Positions 8,161 through 17,360 of a DNA stretch of 64,000 nucleotides are shown here, in pieces (within the stretch, counting starts at the first letter, position 1; every line of letters begins with the position of its first letter). Origin of the DNA: Clostridia bacterium (GTDB taxonomy: Bacteria > Bacillota > Clostridia > Oscillospirales > CAG-272). Location: positions 1 through 64,000 of the forward strand of contig JAFTIL010000013.1 in assembly GCA_017456905.1 (NCBI GenBank). Reading direction: 5' to 3'. The notes beneath the pieces were generated by a model. It was not told the origin of the DNA. It searched no databases and worked only from the letters and a program-made list of their open reading frames with translations. The position numbers were made by a program, and so were the translations under genes.

Positions 8161-9819
8161 TTAGGCGGCTATGGCTCGATCGTACCTTATACCGTCAATG
8201 ATAACGAAGTTGTCCCTGTTAGGATCTTTTTCAAAGGAGTGAAGTCCGTTCAGCCCTTGCCATCCACTTTCGGGAACGTCATGGCTGATGAAGATCATAT
8301 CTCCTATGACCCAATAGCGACCCTCAAGGAATTCGACGGATAAGCTGTGAGATCTTGTGAAGACATCCATCTCTCCGTTGGGGTAAAAACGGATGGTACA
8401 ACGGGTGCCGTCTTGCATCATGCCTTCATAGGCACCCCGCCACCTGGTGGCAGAGGGGAGCTTTTCCAAGGCTTCCTCGCCTAAGGTAAAGATGCTGGAG
8501 ATCTCCTCATCCTTGGCTACGGCGGGGAAGTCATCTTTTTCCCGCAGGGTCAAGCTGACATCGAAAAGCTTGAAGCTGTCACCGTTTTTGATCTTTTCAA
8601 GAGAGACTGTCACTTGATCCTTTTTTTCTATGAATTCTCCTGATATAACGGTGCCGTCAAAAAGCGTCAGGCTGTATACGTCCTCTTTCCTGTTTATCTC
8701 AAGATGGGCCAACTCCACCTTGTCCATGTGGAGATAAGCCTCAAACAGGCGTGTGTTGTCCTCGGCGATCTCGTAGGCGTAGGTCACGCCGCCCATTTCC
8801 AATGTGATGTAATCAGCCTTTTTCATGCCGTTCTTTCCCAGATCCATAAACAAGAGCTCTCGCGTTTCGCCTGAAACCTCCGCTTTGACAGTCAATTGGC
8901 GAAGAAGTGCCGAGGATTTTGGGGTCACAAGCTCTACGGTCAACGAGACCTCCATATCGCGCAGGTATTTTCTCCATTCTACCCAAAAGTGACCGTTCAG
9001 GAAATCCTCGTCGTACGTGCTTGAGAGATCTTCCACTTGATCCTCCAAATACGGCTGATAGGAAAGCACAGCTTTTCTGAGACTTTTATCCTTTTGAAGT
9101 GCCTCCTGAAGATCAGAGAGCATATCGGCCAGATCGCCTGTGCTCACGGTGACAGTCATGACACGGCATTCCATACGTGTGCCGTTCACGCGGATTTTTT
9201 TCGTTGCCTCCTCAAAGGTGGCGTGCTCCGCGAATATCTGCCCCATCTTTTTTTCGTATTTCTTGATATACTTTTTCGCATCTTTTTCGAGCTTTTTGTC
9301 AGCCTCCTCGTCATACAGCCTCAAAAAGACTGTCACAAGGTCGTGGGCTTCGGGATCCAGGGCAAAGGCGCTTCCCGAGTCTGCCGCAAAGACCGAGGCC
9401 AGATAATCTGCCTCTGCGTTTCCGCGAATGAGACCTACGGTACCCTCCAAAACAGAACAATCGGTGATATAGGCACTGTCGGGGCCGATATAACCGCTGA
9501 GACTCAAGCTATGTTCTCCGTTTTTGAGATACAGATCCTCGGCGAAGAGCTCCTGCTTGGCGGGAGTGCCTATATTGGAGAAATAGAGTTTACCGCCGAG
9601 CTCGGTGTTTTCAAATTCGCCCTCTACTTCCAAGGATCCCTTCTTGAGCATAGAAAGGACTGTGGAAAATTCCTGCCTATCCATAAGGGCGTCGACGGTA
9701 TTTTCCAATGTGTTTTTGACCACTATTTCGGGCTTGCTTGAGATCAAAACGCTCACGGTGATGGCGCCCGCCGCTAAAACAGCGACAACGACAAAAGCGA
9801 TAATGAGCTTTTTCAGCAT
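8161..9819 (-). CDS. Uncharacterised membrane-anchored extracytoplasmic protein
   Basis: Not recognised. Seen: one N-terminal transmembrane segment (about residues 4-26, IIAFVVVAVLAAGAITVSVL) and then about 520 residues predicted outside the cell, with no cysteine-rich, sortase or enzyme motif that I can identify. A lysine-rich stretch (about 174-193, with KKLEKDAKKYIKKYEKK) suggests a helical or coiled segment. The C-terminal 70 residues look like a small beta-barrel (RWRGAYEGMMQDGTRCTIRFYP, then NGEMDVF). The start at 9819 has AAGGAGG 8 nt upstream. It stands alone between terminators, so context gives no function. Confidence 0.7.
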   Translation of the reverse strand: MLKKLIIAFVVVAVLAAGAITVSVLISSKPEIVVKNTLENTVDALMDRQEFSTVLSMLKKGSLEVEGEFENTELGGKLYFSNIGTPAKQELFAEDLYLKNGEHSLSLSGYIGPDSAYITDCSVLEGTVGLIRGNAEADYLASVFAADSGSAFALDPEAHDLVTVFLRLYDEEADKKLEKDAKKYIKKYEKKMGQIFAEHATFEEATKKIRVNGTRMECRVMTVTVSTGDLADMLSDLQEALQKDKSLRKAVLSYQPYLEDQVEDLSSTYDEDFLNGHFWVEWRKYLRDMEVSLTVELVTPKSSALLRQLTVKAEVSGETRELLFMDLGKNGMKKADYITLEMGGVTYAYEIAEDNTRLFEAYLHMDKVELAHLEINRKEDVYSLTLFDGTVISGEFIEKKDQVTVSLEKIKNGDSFKLFDVSLTLREKDDFPAVAKDEEISSIFTLGEEALEKLPSATRWRGAYEGMMQDGTRCTIRFYPNGEMDVFTRSHSLSVEFLEGRYWVIGDMIFISHDVPESGWQGLNGLHSFEKDPNRDNFVIIDGIRYDRAIAA

Positions 9820-9935
9820 GATGCGTGCCTCCTTGACAAAGATATGGGACAGGTGTTTCTTTTTTTATTTTATCGTATAAATATGTCGCGCATACGAATT
9901 TTTCTTTTACCGTTTATGAACATGCCGAATATATT

Positions 9936-9964
9936 CAAAAAAGACACCCCCGAAGGGGTGTCTT
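9936..9964 (-). terminator. Terminator of rny
   Basis: Minus-strand stem AAGACACCCC/GGGGTGTCTT (9955-9964 with 9941-9950) with a 4-nt loop, followed by a T-run. Confidence 0.85.
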
Positions 9965-9973
9965 AGTGATAAA

Positions 9974-11530
9974 TTACTTTGCGTAGTCCACAGCGCGGCT
10001 TTCGCGGATGAGGTTGATCTTGATCTGACCGGGGTACTTGACCTCGTTCTGGATGCGCTCGGCCATTTCTCTGGCCACAAGCACCATACGCTCGTCGGAG
10101 ACGGCCTCGGGCTTGACCATGACGCGGAGCTCGCGGCCTGCCTGAATGGCAAATGCCTTTTCAATGCCGTTGAAGCTTTCTGCGATCTCCTCCAGCTTTT
10201 CAAGACGCTTGATGTAGTTCTCCATGTCCTCTCTGCGAGCACCGGGACGGGCAGCAGAGATGGCATCGGCAGCCTGTACCAGAACAGCCACCACAGACTG
10301 GGGCTCCACGTCGCCGTGGTGAGCCTCGATGGCGTGAACCACCTCTTTGCTCTCTTTGTACTTCTTGGCGGCGTTGACACCGATCTGTACGTGGGAGCCT
10401 TCTACGTCGTAGGGGAAGGCCTTACCGATATCGTGAAGCAGACCTGCGCGGCGTGCCAACACGGGATCGACGCCCAGCTCTTCGGCCATGATGCCGGCGA
10501 GGATGGCTACTTCAATAGAGTGCTGGAGTACATTCTGACCGTAACTGGTGCGGTAACGGAGACGGCCCAGGAGACGGATGAGATCGGGGTTGATACCGTG
10601 GATGTTGACCTCGAAGGTGGCGCGTTCGCCTGCCTGCTTGATGGCGGCATCCACGTCCTTTTTGGCCTTCTCTACCATCTCTTCGATACGAGTGGGATGG
10701 ATACGGCCGTCGGAGATCAGCTTTTCAAGGGCTAGTCTTGCCACCTCGCGGCGGATGGGATCGAAGCCCGAAATGGTGATGGTCTCGGGGGTATCGTCGA
10801 TGATAAGCTCAACTCCCGTCAAGGTCTCGAGCTTCTGGATGTTACGGCCTTCACGGCCGATGATACGGCCTTTCATTTCCTCGCTGGGCAGAGCCACGGA
10901 GGAAATGGTGGATTCAGCCACAAACTCACCTGCACAACGCTGGATGGCCAGGGCCATGATCTGGCGGGATTTCTCGTCAGCCTCCTCGCGGTACTGCTCT
11001 TCCAGAGCAACGAGGCGCTGAGCCTGTTCGTACTTGACCTCTTCCTCCAGACGGGAGACCATTTCGGCCTTGGCCTGGTCTGTGGTGTAGCCCGAGATCT
11101 CCTCAAGCTTTGCCATATGCCCTGCCAGAACCGTGTCGATCTGCTCGCGTGCGGTGTCACATTCCTTCAGCTTGCGATCGAGCTGTTCGCTCTTCTTGTC
11201 AAGCTGCTCGCTTTTCTTGTCCAGATTTTCCTCTTTTTTTGCCAATCTGGTTTCAGTACGGGAGACCTCGCTGCGGCGCTCCTTGATCTCCTGCTCCATC
11301 TCGTTTTTGCGGCGCATGATCTCTTCCTTGGCGGAAAGCAGGGCTTCTTTTTTGAGGGTCTCGGCGGTTTTCTCTCCTTCCTCAACCAGCTCCTTGGCCT
11401 TCTGCTCGGCAGAGCCGATCTTTGCTTCACCAATGCGCTTGCGGTATTGAATACCGACCAAAACGCCGATGATGGCGCCAATGATCAAGCCACCCACGAT
11501 GCCCAAAATGGCGGATACAATGGGGTTCAT
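9974..11530 (-). CDS. rny: Ribonuclease Y
   Basis: Membrane-anchored endoribonuclease that initiates bulk mRNA decay in Firmicutes. Seen in order: an N-terminal transmembrane segment ([19 protein letters not shown]), a long charged coiled coil (about 30-200), a KH domain with [19 protein letters not shown], and an HD domain with LLHDIGKA carrying the metal-binding HD pair. The 518 residues match the usual length (about 520). AAAGGAGGTG lies upstream of the ATG, a consensus promoter lies about 140 bp upstream, and a terminator follows, so it is probably monocistronic. Confidence 0.96.
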   Translation of the reverse strand: MNPIVSAILGIVGGLIIGAIIGVLVGIQYRKRIGEAKIGSAEQKAKELVEEGEKTAETLKKEALLSAKEEIMRRKNEMEQEIKERRSEVSRTETRLAKKEENLDKKSEQLDKKSEQLDRKLKECDTAREQIDTVLAGHMAKLEEISGYTTDQAKAEMVSRLEEEVKYEQAQRLVALEEQYREEADEKSRQIMALAIQRCAGEFVAESTISSVALPSEEMKGRIIGREGRNIQKLETLTGVELIIDDTPETITISGFDPIRREVARLALEKLISDGRIHPTRIEEMVEKAKKDVDAAIKQAGERATFEVNIHGINPDLIRLLGRLRYRTSYGQNVLQHSIEVAILAGIMAEELGVDPVLARRAGLLHDIGKAFPYDVEGSHVQIGVNAAKKYKESKEVVHAIEAHHGDVEPQSVVAVLVQAADAISAARPGARREDMENYIKRLEKLEEIAESFNGIEKAFAIQAGRELRVMVKPEAVSDERMVLVAREMAERIQNEVKYPGQIKINLIRESRAVDYAK

Positions 11531-11664
11531 GTTGTGTTACACCTCCTTTTTCTGTGTTGTGTGTTGCCAATACTTCGTGACAGTTACGTATAATAAGGGG
11601 AGTCCCTAAGGATTATAGATAACTAAATCTCCGTCTGCCTCCGAGGCAAACGAATTCACCTTTT

Positions 11665-11693
11665 ATTATACACAAAATTCAAAGATTTGTCAA
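11665..11693 (-). promoter_or_regulatory. Promoter of rny
   Basis: Minus-strand TTGACA (11688-11693), 17-bp spacer, TATAAT (11665-11670). The leader of about 130 nt contains a small stem TGCCTC/GAGGCA; I see no recognised riboswitch in it. Confidence 0.85.
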
Positions 11694-11779
11694 GAGATAT
11701 TTTGCAAGTATCGACGCTTTCCTTGCAAAACAAGTAAAATAGTTTGAGAATCTTTTTGCATTATTTTCAAAAATCCTCT

Positions 11780-11808
11780 TGACAAGCTAAAGAAAATCAT
11801 GTATAATG
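11780..11808 (+). promoter_or_regulatory. Promoter of the T-box leader and symporter
   Basis: TTGACA (11780-11785), 17-bp spacer, TATAAT (11803-11808): full consensus. Confidence 0.9.
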
Positions 11809-11812
11809 TCAG

Positions 11813-12118
11813 CATTCCAAGAAATTCTCGGAATGAAAAGTGATGATCGGGAAGAAGTATTCGAATGCTGCTCCTGCAGAGAGCCGTCGGTTGGTGCGAG
11901 ACGGAGGGGGGTATCGAAGAAATACATCCCGGGAGCTGTGATGCTGAACACCTCTGTCTGCAGCGGAGGCCAAGGAATCATCGGGTGCGCCCGTTATTGC
12001 GCGGAGGCATACCCTGCGGTCATTTCCGCTGGCGTGCTTCACGAGGTTTCGACTGCAAGGCCGAAATAAACAAGAGGTGGTACCGCGGTATATCCGCCCT
12101 CTTCTCCATTTTTTGTGG
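11813..12118 (+). promoter_or_regulatory. T-box riboswitch, specifier TAC (tRNA-Tyr)
   Basis: Transcription-attenuating tRNA sensor. Seen: basal Stem I pairing CGGGA/TCCCG (11849-11853 with 11927-11931), and a specifier internal loop with AGTA on the 5' side (11857-11860) and GAA-A-TAC-A on the 3' side (11919-11926). The loop is closed above by TTCGA/TCGAA. Also seen are the distal AGAGAG and GGTTGGTG elements, GGGAGCTG after Stem I, and the T-box AGGTGGTACCGCGG (12075-12088). The terminator arm CCGCCCTCTT (12094-12103) is followed by T6. By alignment to the family consensus the specifier is TAC (Tyr, 11923-11925). Uncharged tRNA-Tyr should switch on the transporter. Confidence 0.88.
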
Positions 12119-12188
12119 GGAGTGAGGGTGTTTTTTATTGCCCCGCTTCTCGGATTTCAGCCTACGGGCGCATTTTAAGGAGGACATT

Positions 12189-13820
12189 ATGCTTGTCAAG
12201 ATTCTCATGATCGTGGTATTCTTTGCCATCACCATCGCTGTGGGTGTGCTATCCAGCCGCTCTGCCAAGGGTGTGGACGGATTTGTTTTGGGCGGCCGTT
12301 CGGTCGGCCCCTGGCTCACTGCTTTTTCGTTCGGTACTTCTTACTTTTCAGCGGTTATATTTATCGGATATGCGGGCCGCTTCGGTTGGAATTTCGGCCT
12401 TGCCTCTACCTGGATCGGTCTAGGCAACGCCTTCATCGGTTCCTTGATGGCCTGGGTCATTCTAGGACGACGCACCCGTGTTATGACCCAACACTTAGGT
12501 AGTCGCACCATGCCCGACTTCTTCGGCCTTCGCTTTAATTCCAAAGCCCTCCGCCTGGTGGCTGCCGTGATTGTTTTCGTCTTCCTCATCCCCTATACCG
12601 CGTCGCTGTTCAATGGTCTCTCTTGGCTCTTCTCGGCTTCCTTCGCGGGCGTTCCCTACTGGGGTTGGGTAGTGATCATGGCTGCTCTGACGGGCGTTTA
12701 TGTCATCGTCGGCGGTTACATGGGCTCTGCTATCAACAATTTCATCCAAGGCATTATTATGTTGGTGGGTATCATTGCCGTTGTGGGTGCCATGCTGAAT
12801 GCCAACGGTGGCCTTACCGAGGCCATTGCCAAGTTGTCTCAGGATAGCGCCACCACCGCTGCAGGTACGCAGTTCAACGGTGCCTACACTTCCTTCTTAG
12901 GCCCTCAGCCCCTTCAGCTTCTGGGCGTGGTCATTCTGACCTCCCTCGGTACCTGGGGCCTGCCTCAGATGGTGGGTAAGTTCTACGCCATCAAGGACGA
13001 GGGCGCTATCCTTAAGGGTACCGTCATCTCCACCGTCTTTGCCGTTATCGTGGCGGGCGGATGCTACTTCCTGGGCGGCTTCGGCCGTCTGTATGCCGAC
13101 AGCGTGATCATGAACGATGCAGGTACCGCTCCCAAATCCTTTGACACCATCATCCCCGCCATGCTGGGTGCCATCGAGGACGGTATGGGCAACGGCGGCA
13201 CATGGCTCATCGGTCTGGTGCTGATCCTGGTGCTGGCCGCTTCCATGTCTACTCTGTCCTCGCTGGCCATGACCTCCGCCTCCACCATCACCCTTGACCT
13301 CATTGCGCCTCTGTCTAAAAAGCAGAAAAGCGAGAAATCCAGCATGCTTATGATGCGTCTGCTGCTGGCCCTCTCCATCGTGGTCGCCGCTGCTATCGCT
13401 ATTTTGGTGGTAGGTAACGTCGAGCTTGCCAAGAAGCTCTACATTTCCGACCTCATGGGCATTTCCTGGGGCGCGCTGTCGGGCTGCTTCCTGGCGCCCT
13501 TCCTGTACGGTCTGTTCTGGAAAAAGGTTACCAAGGCCGCCGTGTGGACGTCCTTTGCCACAGGTCTGGGCATCACGCTGACGCAGTTCGTCCTCAACGC
13601 CGTTTTGAAGATCTCCTTTGAAAACCCCGTGCTGGCTTACTTCTGCGGTTCTTCTATCAACGCAGGGATGCTGGCTATGCTGGTGGGCCTTGTGATCGTT
13701 CCCGTGGTCAGCTTGTTGACACGGAAGACCTGCCCCGAGGGGGTGGACACCATGTTTGCTTGCTATGAGCAGAAGGTTACCGTCTCGGTCATGAGCTCCT
13801 TGGAAGAGAAAAAGAACTGA
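12189..13820 (+). CDS. Sodium:solute symporter (SSS family), predicted tyrosine/aromatic amino acid importer
   Basis: Integral membrane sodium-coupled transporter. Seen: a 543-residue, highly hydrophobic protein with about 13 membrane segments and the SSS N-terminal pattern (SSRSAKGVDGFVLGGRSVG, then TAFSFGTSYFSAVIFIGYAG). The ATG at 12189 is chosen for AAGGAGG 6 nt upstream. The family includes proline, pantothenate and sugar carriers, so sequence alone does not give the substrate. The upstream T-box with a Tyr specifier makes tyrosine, or an aromatic precursor, the best inference. Expression should rise when tRNA-Tyr is uncharged. A terminator follows, so it is monocistronic. Confidence 0.85.
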   Translation: MLVKILMIVVFFAITIAVGVLSSRSAKGVDGFVLGGRSVGPWLTAFSFGTSYFSAVIFIGYAGRFGWNFGLASTWIGLGNAFIGSLMAWVILGRRTRVMTQHLGSRTMPDFFGLRFNSKALRLVAAVIVFVFLIPYTASLFNGLSWLFSASFAGVPYWGWVVIMAALTGVYVIVGGYMGSAINNFIQGIIMLVGIIAVVGAMLNANGGLTEAIAKLSQDSATTAAGTQFNGAYTSFLGPQPLQLLGVVILTSLGTWGLPQMVGKFYAIKDEGAILKGTVISTVFAVIVAGGCYFLGGFGRLYADSVIMNDAGTAPKSFDTIIPAMLGAIEDGMGNGGTWLIGLVLILVLAASMSTLSSLAMTSASTITLDLIAPLSKKQKSEKSSMLMMRLLLALSIVVAAAIAILVVGNVELAKKLYISDLMGISWGALSGCFLAPFLYGLFWKKVTKAAVWTSFATGLGITLTQFVLNAVLKISFENPVLAYFCGSSINAGMLAMLVGLVIVPVVSLLTRKTCPEGVDTMFACYEQKVTVSVMSSLEEKKN

Positions 13821-13828
13821 TGATAGAG

Positions 13829-13865
13829 GACCGTCTCCCGCCTTCGGGCGGGGACGGTCTTTTTT
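13829..13865 (+). terminator. Terminator of the symporter gene
   Basis: A GC-rich stem GACCGT...ACGGTC with inner CCCGCC/GGCGGG, TTCG tetraloop, then T6. Confidence 0.85.
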
Positions 13866-13883
13866 ATATGAATGGAGCATGTC

Positions 13884-13912
13884 TTGACAAATTTATCGTA
13901 CTCGTGTATAAT
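13884..13912 (+). promoter_or_regulatory. Promoter of the GH99/WbsX-like gene
   Basis: TTGACA (13884-13889), 17-bp spacer, TATAAT (13907-13912), about 90 bp upstream of the start. Confidence 0.85.
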
Positions 13913-14005
13913 AAATATATCTATCAGAAGTGTTGGGGGTCTGAGTAACACAGACGAATTCCGAAGAATATTTATGCCGACGCGAACGGCAGAATGGAGC
14001 TTGTT

Positions 14006-17000
14006 ATGAAGAAAAGTTTTTTGCTGCAAATGATCGCCGCCCTGCTGGCGCTGCTCTTGCTGCTGACTGCCTGCACGGCTACCACACCTCCTGCCGACAC
14101 CGGCAAGGGGACTCTTCCTCCCGCCTGTGAGACAGAGGCGGAAACAACGCTCAATGTCAATATCCCCAAGGAGGACGACTACGTGTTGACCTCCGATTTG
14201 TCTCTCCCCGACTACACCTTTTGGGAAGAGATCAAGATTTTTGAATACCCCTTCGTGGATCGAGTGACCTCCCAGGAGATCTATCAGATCATGAACGATC
14301 CTGCTACCGATGGAGGCAAGCTGACCTTCAAGGATAACGGTGTCAACGGACTGTATTCCACGATGCGGGCCTCGGGAAACGCTACCACCACCTATGAATT
14401 TGATCTGACGTACGGCTGTCCCGGGGACACCGCACCCTGGCTCACCTTTTTCCTTGGGCTCCGTCTTCACGAGGCCAAAGTGGACGCTACGGGCAAGAGC
14501 GGCGTATGGCTGGCCTTCCGCAACGATGAGATCGGCATCCGTACAGGCGAATGGCCCGGTGTCACCTATGCTAAAGTGAACGCCGATTTCTCCGATGGGG
14601 AAAAGATGACCGTGATCGATGACTCCGTCACCAATACCATCACTGTTTGTACCCGCGATGACAGTGAAAATCTCACAGAGATCGCCCATGTTAAGATCAC
14701 GGATACCTTTATTGAGCTTTATACAGGCGACAGTCAAAATCCTGTTGTCTGTGATTCTATCGTCAACGCCATCCCCAAGGGCGGCTATTCCTATTTCTGG
14801 TCTCATTGTGTGAGGGGCGGCGCCACCTTGGAGAATATCAGTATAAAGCTCTCACGTTCGGTGGGTAACACCGACAATAACGGTATCGTTCCTGCCAACC
14901 GCGACCTTTTTGCCGATACCTGGGTGGGCACCGACGGCGCTGACCGCGCTGTGACCTCGGAAGATACGATCACGCCCCGTGATCGCAAGGTAGGTATCTT
15001 CTACTTCCTTTGGCACGAGTCTAATATGAACGGCCTTCCCATTTACGACCATACCAAGGCATATCTTGAGGGCGGTATGGACGGACTCTGGAATGAGATC
15101 GTCAGCGGTCCTTTGGGTTTTGCTCACTATTGGGCTGAGCCTTATTTCGGTTATTACGCTTCGGATGACGAATGGGTGCTCCGTAAGCACGCCACCCAAC
15201 TGACAGCCGCGGGTGTGGATTTTGTCTATTTTGACGCGACCAACGGCTTTCTGTACGAGCAGAGCTACGAGGCCGTGCTCCGTGTGTGGAGCCAAATGCG
15301 CGCCGAGGGCCTGGATACCCCTCAAGTGGCTTTTTTGATCCAGAATAACAACCAGGAACTCATGTCTTTGTGGGGCAATCTCTATGAAGGAGGCCGCTAC
15401 GAGGATCTGTGGTTCAGATGGAAAGATAAGCCCTTGCTTCTCGTCACCGGGGATATGGATATGCCTGACGAGCTGGAGGATTTCTTTACCCTCCGTTACT
15501 CCTGGGCAAACTCTACCGATGCTTGGTATGCTCGCCGCCGCGGCATACAATGTTGGCCCTGGGCTCATATGTATCCCCAGAAGCCGGGGTATGCTTTGGA
15601 CGAAAACGGCGACCGTTACCCTGAGCAGATGGTGGTCATGTGCGGTTACTGGGTCAACGGATCAAACGGTACCAACGGTGGCCGCAGCTACAACCGTGCC
15701 GATCGAGGGATTCCGAAGTTTGAAGGCGATTGGGACTTGGGCTTTGCCCTCATGGACACCACCTCCGGCTTGGGCCTCGCCTTTGCGGAGCAGTTCAAAA
15801 AGGCCATGGAGACCGATCCCGAGGTGGTCATGATCACAGGATGGAACGAATGGTGGGCAGGACGGTGGCAGGGTGCGCCCGCCATCGGACAGACCATTGC
15901 GGGCGGATATATGGTGTCTCATGATCCCAGTGCCAAGGAGTACCACTACTACGTGGATTGCTTTAACCCCGAGTATTCTCGCGACATTGAGGCCATGAAG
16001 GGCGGCTATACCGACAACTATTATAACCAAATGGTGAATTTTATCCGTCAGTATAAGGGGGCTCGTGACGTGGAGACCGCCTTCGGCCAATGGGCCATTG
16101 ATATTGAAAGCTCTGCGGGTCAATGGTACGCCGTCGGCCCCGAATACCGAGATGCACAGTACGATACCGCCCACCGCAATCACCCCGCCCATGTGGGAGG
16201 CCTGCGCTATACCAATATTTCGGGTCGCAACGATATCACCACCGCCAAGGTGTCGAGTGACGATACATATCTTTATTTCTACGTGGAATGTGCCGACACC
16301 ATCACCACGAATGACAACATGTCTCCCAACTGGATGAACCTGTACGTCAACGCGGATTGCGACGATGCCACGGGCTGGTTCGGCTACGATTTTATCATCA
16401 ACCGTGCCCAGGACGGGACGCTTGTGTCAGTAGAGCGATTTGTCGGCGCCGACCAATGGGTCATGGAGACTGTAGGCAGCGGTTTGTATACCCTCAAGGA
16501 CAACGTGCTTCAGATCAAGGTTTCGAGATCTCTCCTTGGCGTGGGTAATACCTTTGATTTCAAATGGGCAGACAACTCCGTCATGACAGGGGATATCATG
16601 CACTTCACAGATCTGGGCGATGCTGCCCCCGACGGCCGTCTGAATTATCGCTATACCACCGAGGCTACCGCCGAAAAACTGCCCGAAGGGCTAACTTCCG
16701 ACATGGTGGTGCTCAAGGCTAATGGCTATAACGCCTACGTAGAGGGAAAGGAAGTCCGCCTTGTGGACAACAACACCAAGGGTGTGGCCATGGCCTCGGG
16801 TTATGATTTGTGGCTGCCCGCCGCATTTGCCGCCTCTGTTCTCGGTCTGGATGTGTCTGCCACCGAGAAGATCGACCACTACGGTATAGCGTATATCAAG
16901 GCCGACGATCTTGTCGAGGATGTAGGGAAGTGCATCACCGTCACCACTGACGGCTTGATCGTGATCGCGGATCAAGCCGTGACCGACGAATCCCTCCTGT

Positions 17001-17026
17001 ATATCCTGTATCGGGCGTTGCATTAA
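14006..17026 (+). CDS. Large multidomain lipoprotein with GH99/WbsX-like catalytic region
   Basis: A 1006-residue surface lipoprotein. Seen: signal peptide with lipobox LLTAC, and a beta-sandwich-like N-terminal region (about 60-290). A barrel-like region (about 325-680) has VGIFYFLWHES, GVDFVYFDATNG and TGWNEWWAGRW, resembling the WNEW motif of GH99-like/WbsX proteins. A CBM9-like module follows (about 730-890, with DDTYLYFYVECAD), then a C-terminal stalk-like domain resembling the copper-amine-oxidase N-terminal fold (about 900-1006). Likely acts on an extracellular glycan; the exact family is inferred from a few motifs. The start at 14006 has GGAG nearby. The stop codon TAA overlaps the left end of a MITE-like element. 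Confidence 0.7.
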   Translation: MKKSFLLQMIAALLALLLLLTACTATTPPADTGKGTLPPACETEAETTLNVNIPKEDDYVLTSDLSLPDYTFWEEIKIFEYPFVDRVTSQEIYQIMNDPATDGGKLTFKDNGVNGLYSTMRASGNATTTYEFDLTYGCPGDTAPWLTFFLGLRLHEAKVDATGKSGVWLAFRNDEIGIRTGEWPGVTYAKVNADFSDGEKMTVIDDSVTNTITVCTRDDSENLTEIAHVKITDTFIELYTGDSQNPVVCDSIVNAIPKGGYSYFWSHCVRGGATLENISIKLSRSVGNTDNNGIVPANRDLFADTWVGTDGADRAVTSEDTITPRDRKVGIFYFLWHESNMNGLPIYDHTKAYLEGGMDGLWNEIVSGPLGFAHYWAEPYFGYYASDDEWVLRKHATQLTAAGVDFVYFDATNGFLYEQSYEAVLRVWSQMRAEGLDTPQVAFLIQNNNQELMSLWGNLYEGGRYEDLWFRWKDKPLLLVTGDMDMPDELEDFFTLRYSWANSTDAWYARRRGIQCWPWAHMYPQKPGYALDENGDRYPEQMVVMCGYWVNGSNGTNGGRSYNRADRGIPKFEGDWDLGFALMDTTSGLGLAFAEQFKKAMETDPEVVMITGWNEWWAGRWQGAPAIGQTIAGGYMVSHDPSAKEYHYYVDCFNPEYSRDIEAMKGGYTDNYYNQMVNFIRQYKGARDVETAFGQWAIDIESSAGQWYAVGPEYRDAQYDTAHRNHPAHVGGLRYTNISGRNDITTAKVSSDDTYLYFYVECADTITTNDNMSPNWMNLYVNADCDDATGWFGYDFIINRAQDGTLVSVERFVGADQWVMETVGSGLYTLKDNVLQIKVSRSLLGVGNTFDFKWADNSVMTGDIMHFTDLGDAAPDGRLNYRYTTEATAEKLPEGLTSDMVVLKANGYNAYVEGKEVRLVDNNTKGVAMASGYDLWLPAAFAASVLGLDVSATEKIDHYGIAYIKADDLVEDVGKCITVTTDGLIVIADQAVTDESLLYILYRALH

Positions 17027-17330
17027 AGGGTTGTTTAGCGGAGTACGAGGAGTACGCGAGGGGAACTTTTGAGAAAATTTCCCCTCGCCCCCTCAAAACC
17101 TTTTAAAAGGGATTATGTCAAGAAATCAAATACTCGATAGATATCTAAATTTCCTTTGCGTGTCGAGAAAAATTCATATCACAGTAGGTAGCCCGTTTGC
17201 CGCCCATGCGGGGCCCCTGCCCCACAACGATATCCTGAACATCCCCTCGCGGTATGTGGTTGGCCTGAAATACACTGCCCCGAGTCAGAGCCCCACCGCA
17301 GGTGGCCGGCACTGCCGGGAAACAACAATT
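17026..17330. mobile_element. MITE-like element, copy 1
   Basis: A non-coding element of about 305 bp. The left end AAGGGTTGTTTAGCGG and the right end AAACAACAATT form imperfect terminal inverted repeats. The interior is colinear with copy 2 at 47340-47629 (shared GATAGATATCTAAATTTCCT, then TTTGCCGCCCATG). It contains several hairpins, including one copy of the dispersed hairpin-tail element (17041-17105). A TA (17024-17025) precedes the left end but the right flank is TT, so the target duplication is degraded. It carries no transposase gene. Confidence 0.75.
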
Positions 17331-17360
17331 TTCTATATCAAAAAAAGAAGGAGAATTCAA

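Noticed and set aside
17115..17360. N-terminal extension of the SGNH hydrolase into the MITE
   Set aside because: No SD, no family similarity, and the sequence belongs to the repeat; the ATG at 17361 has AAGGAG.
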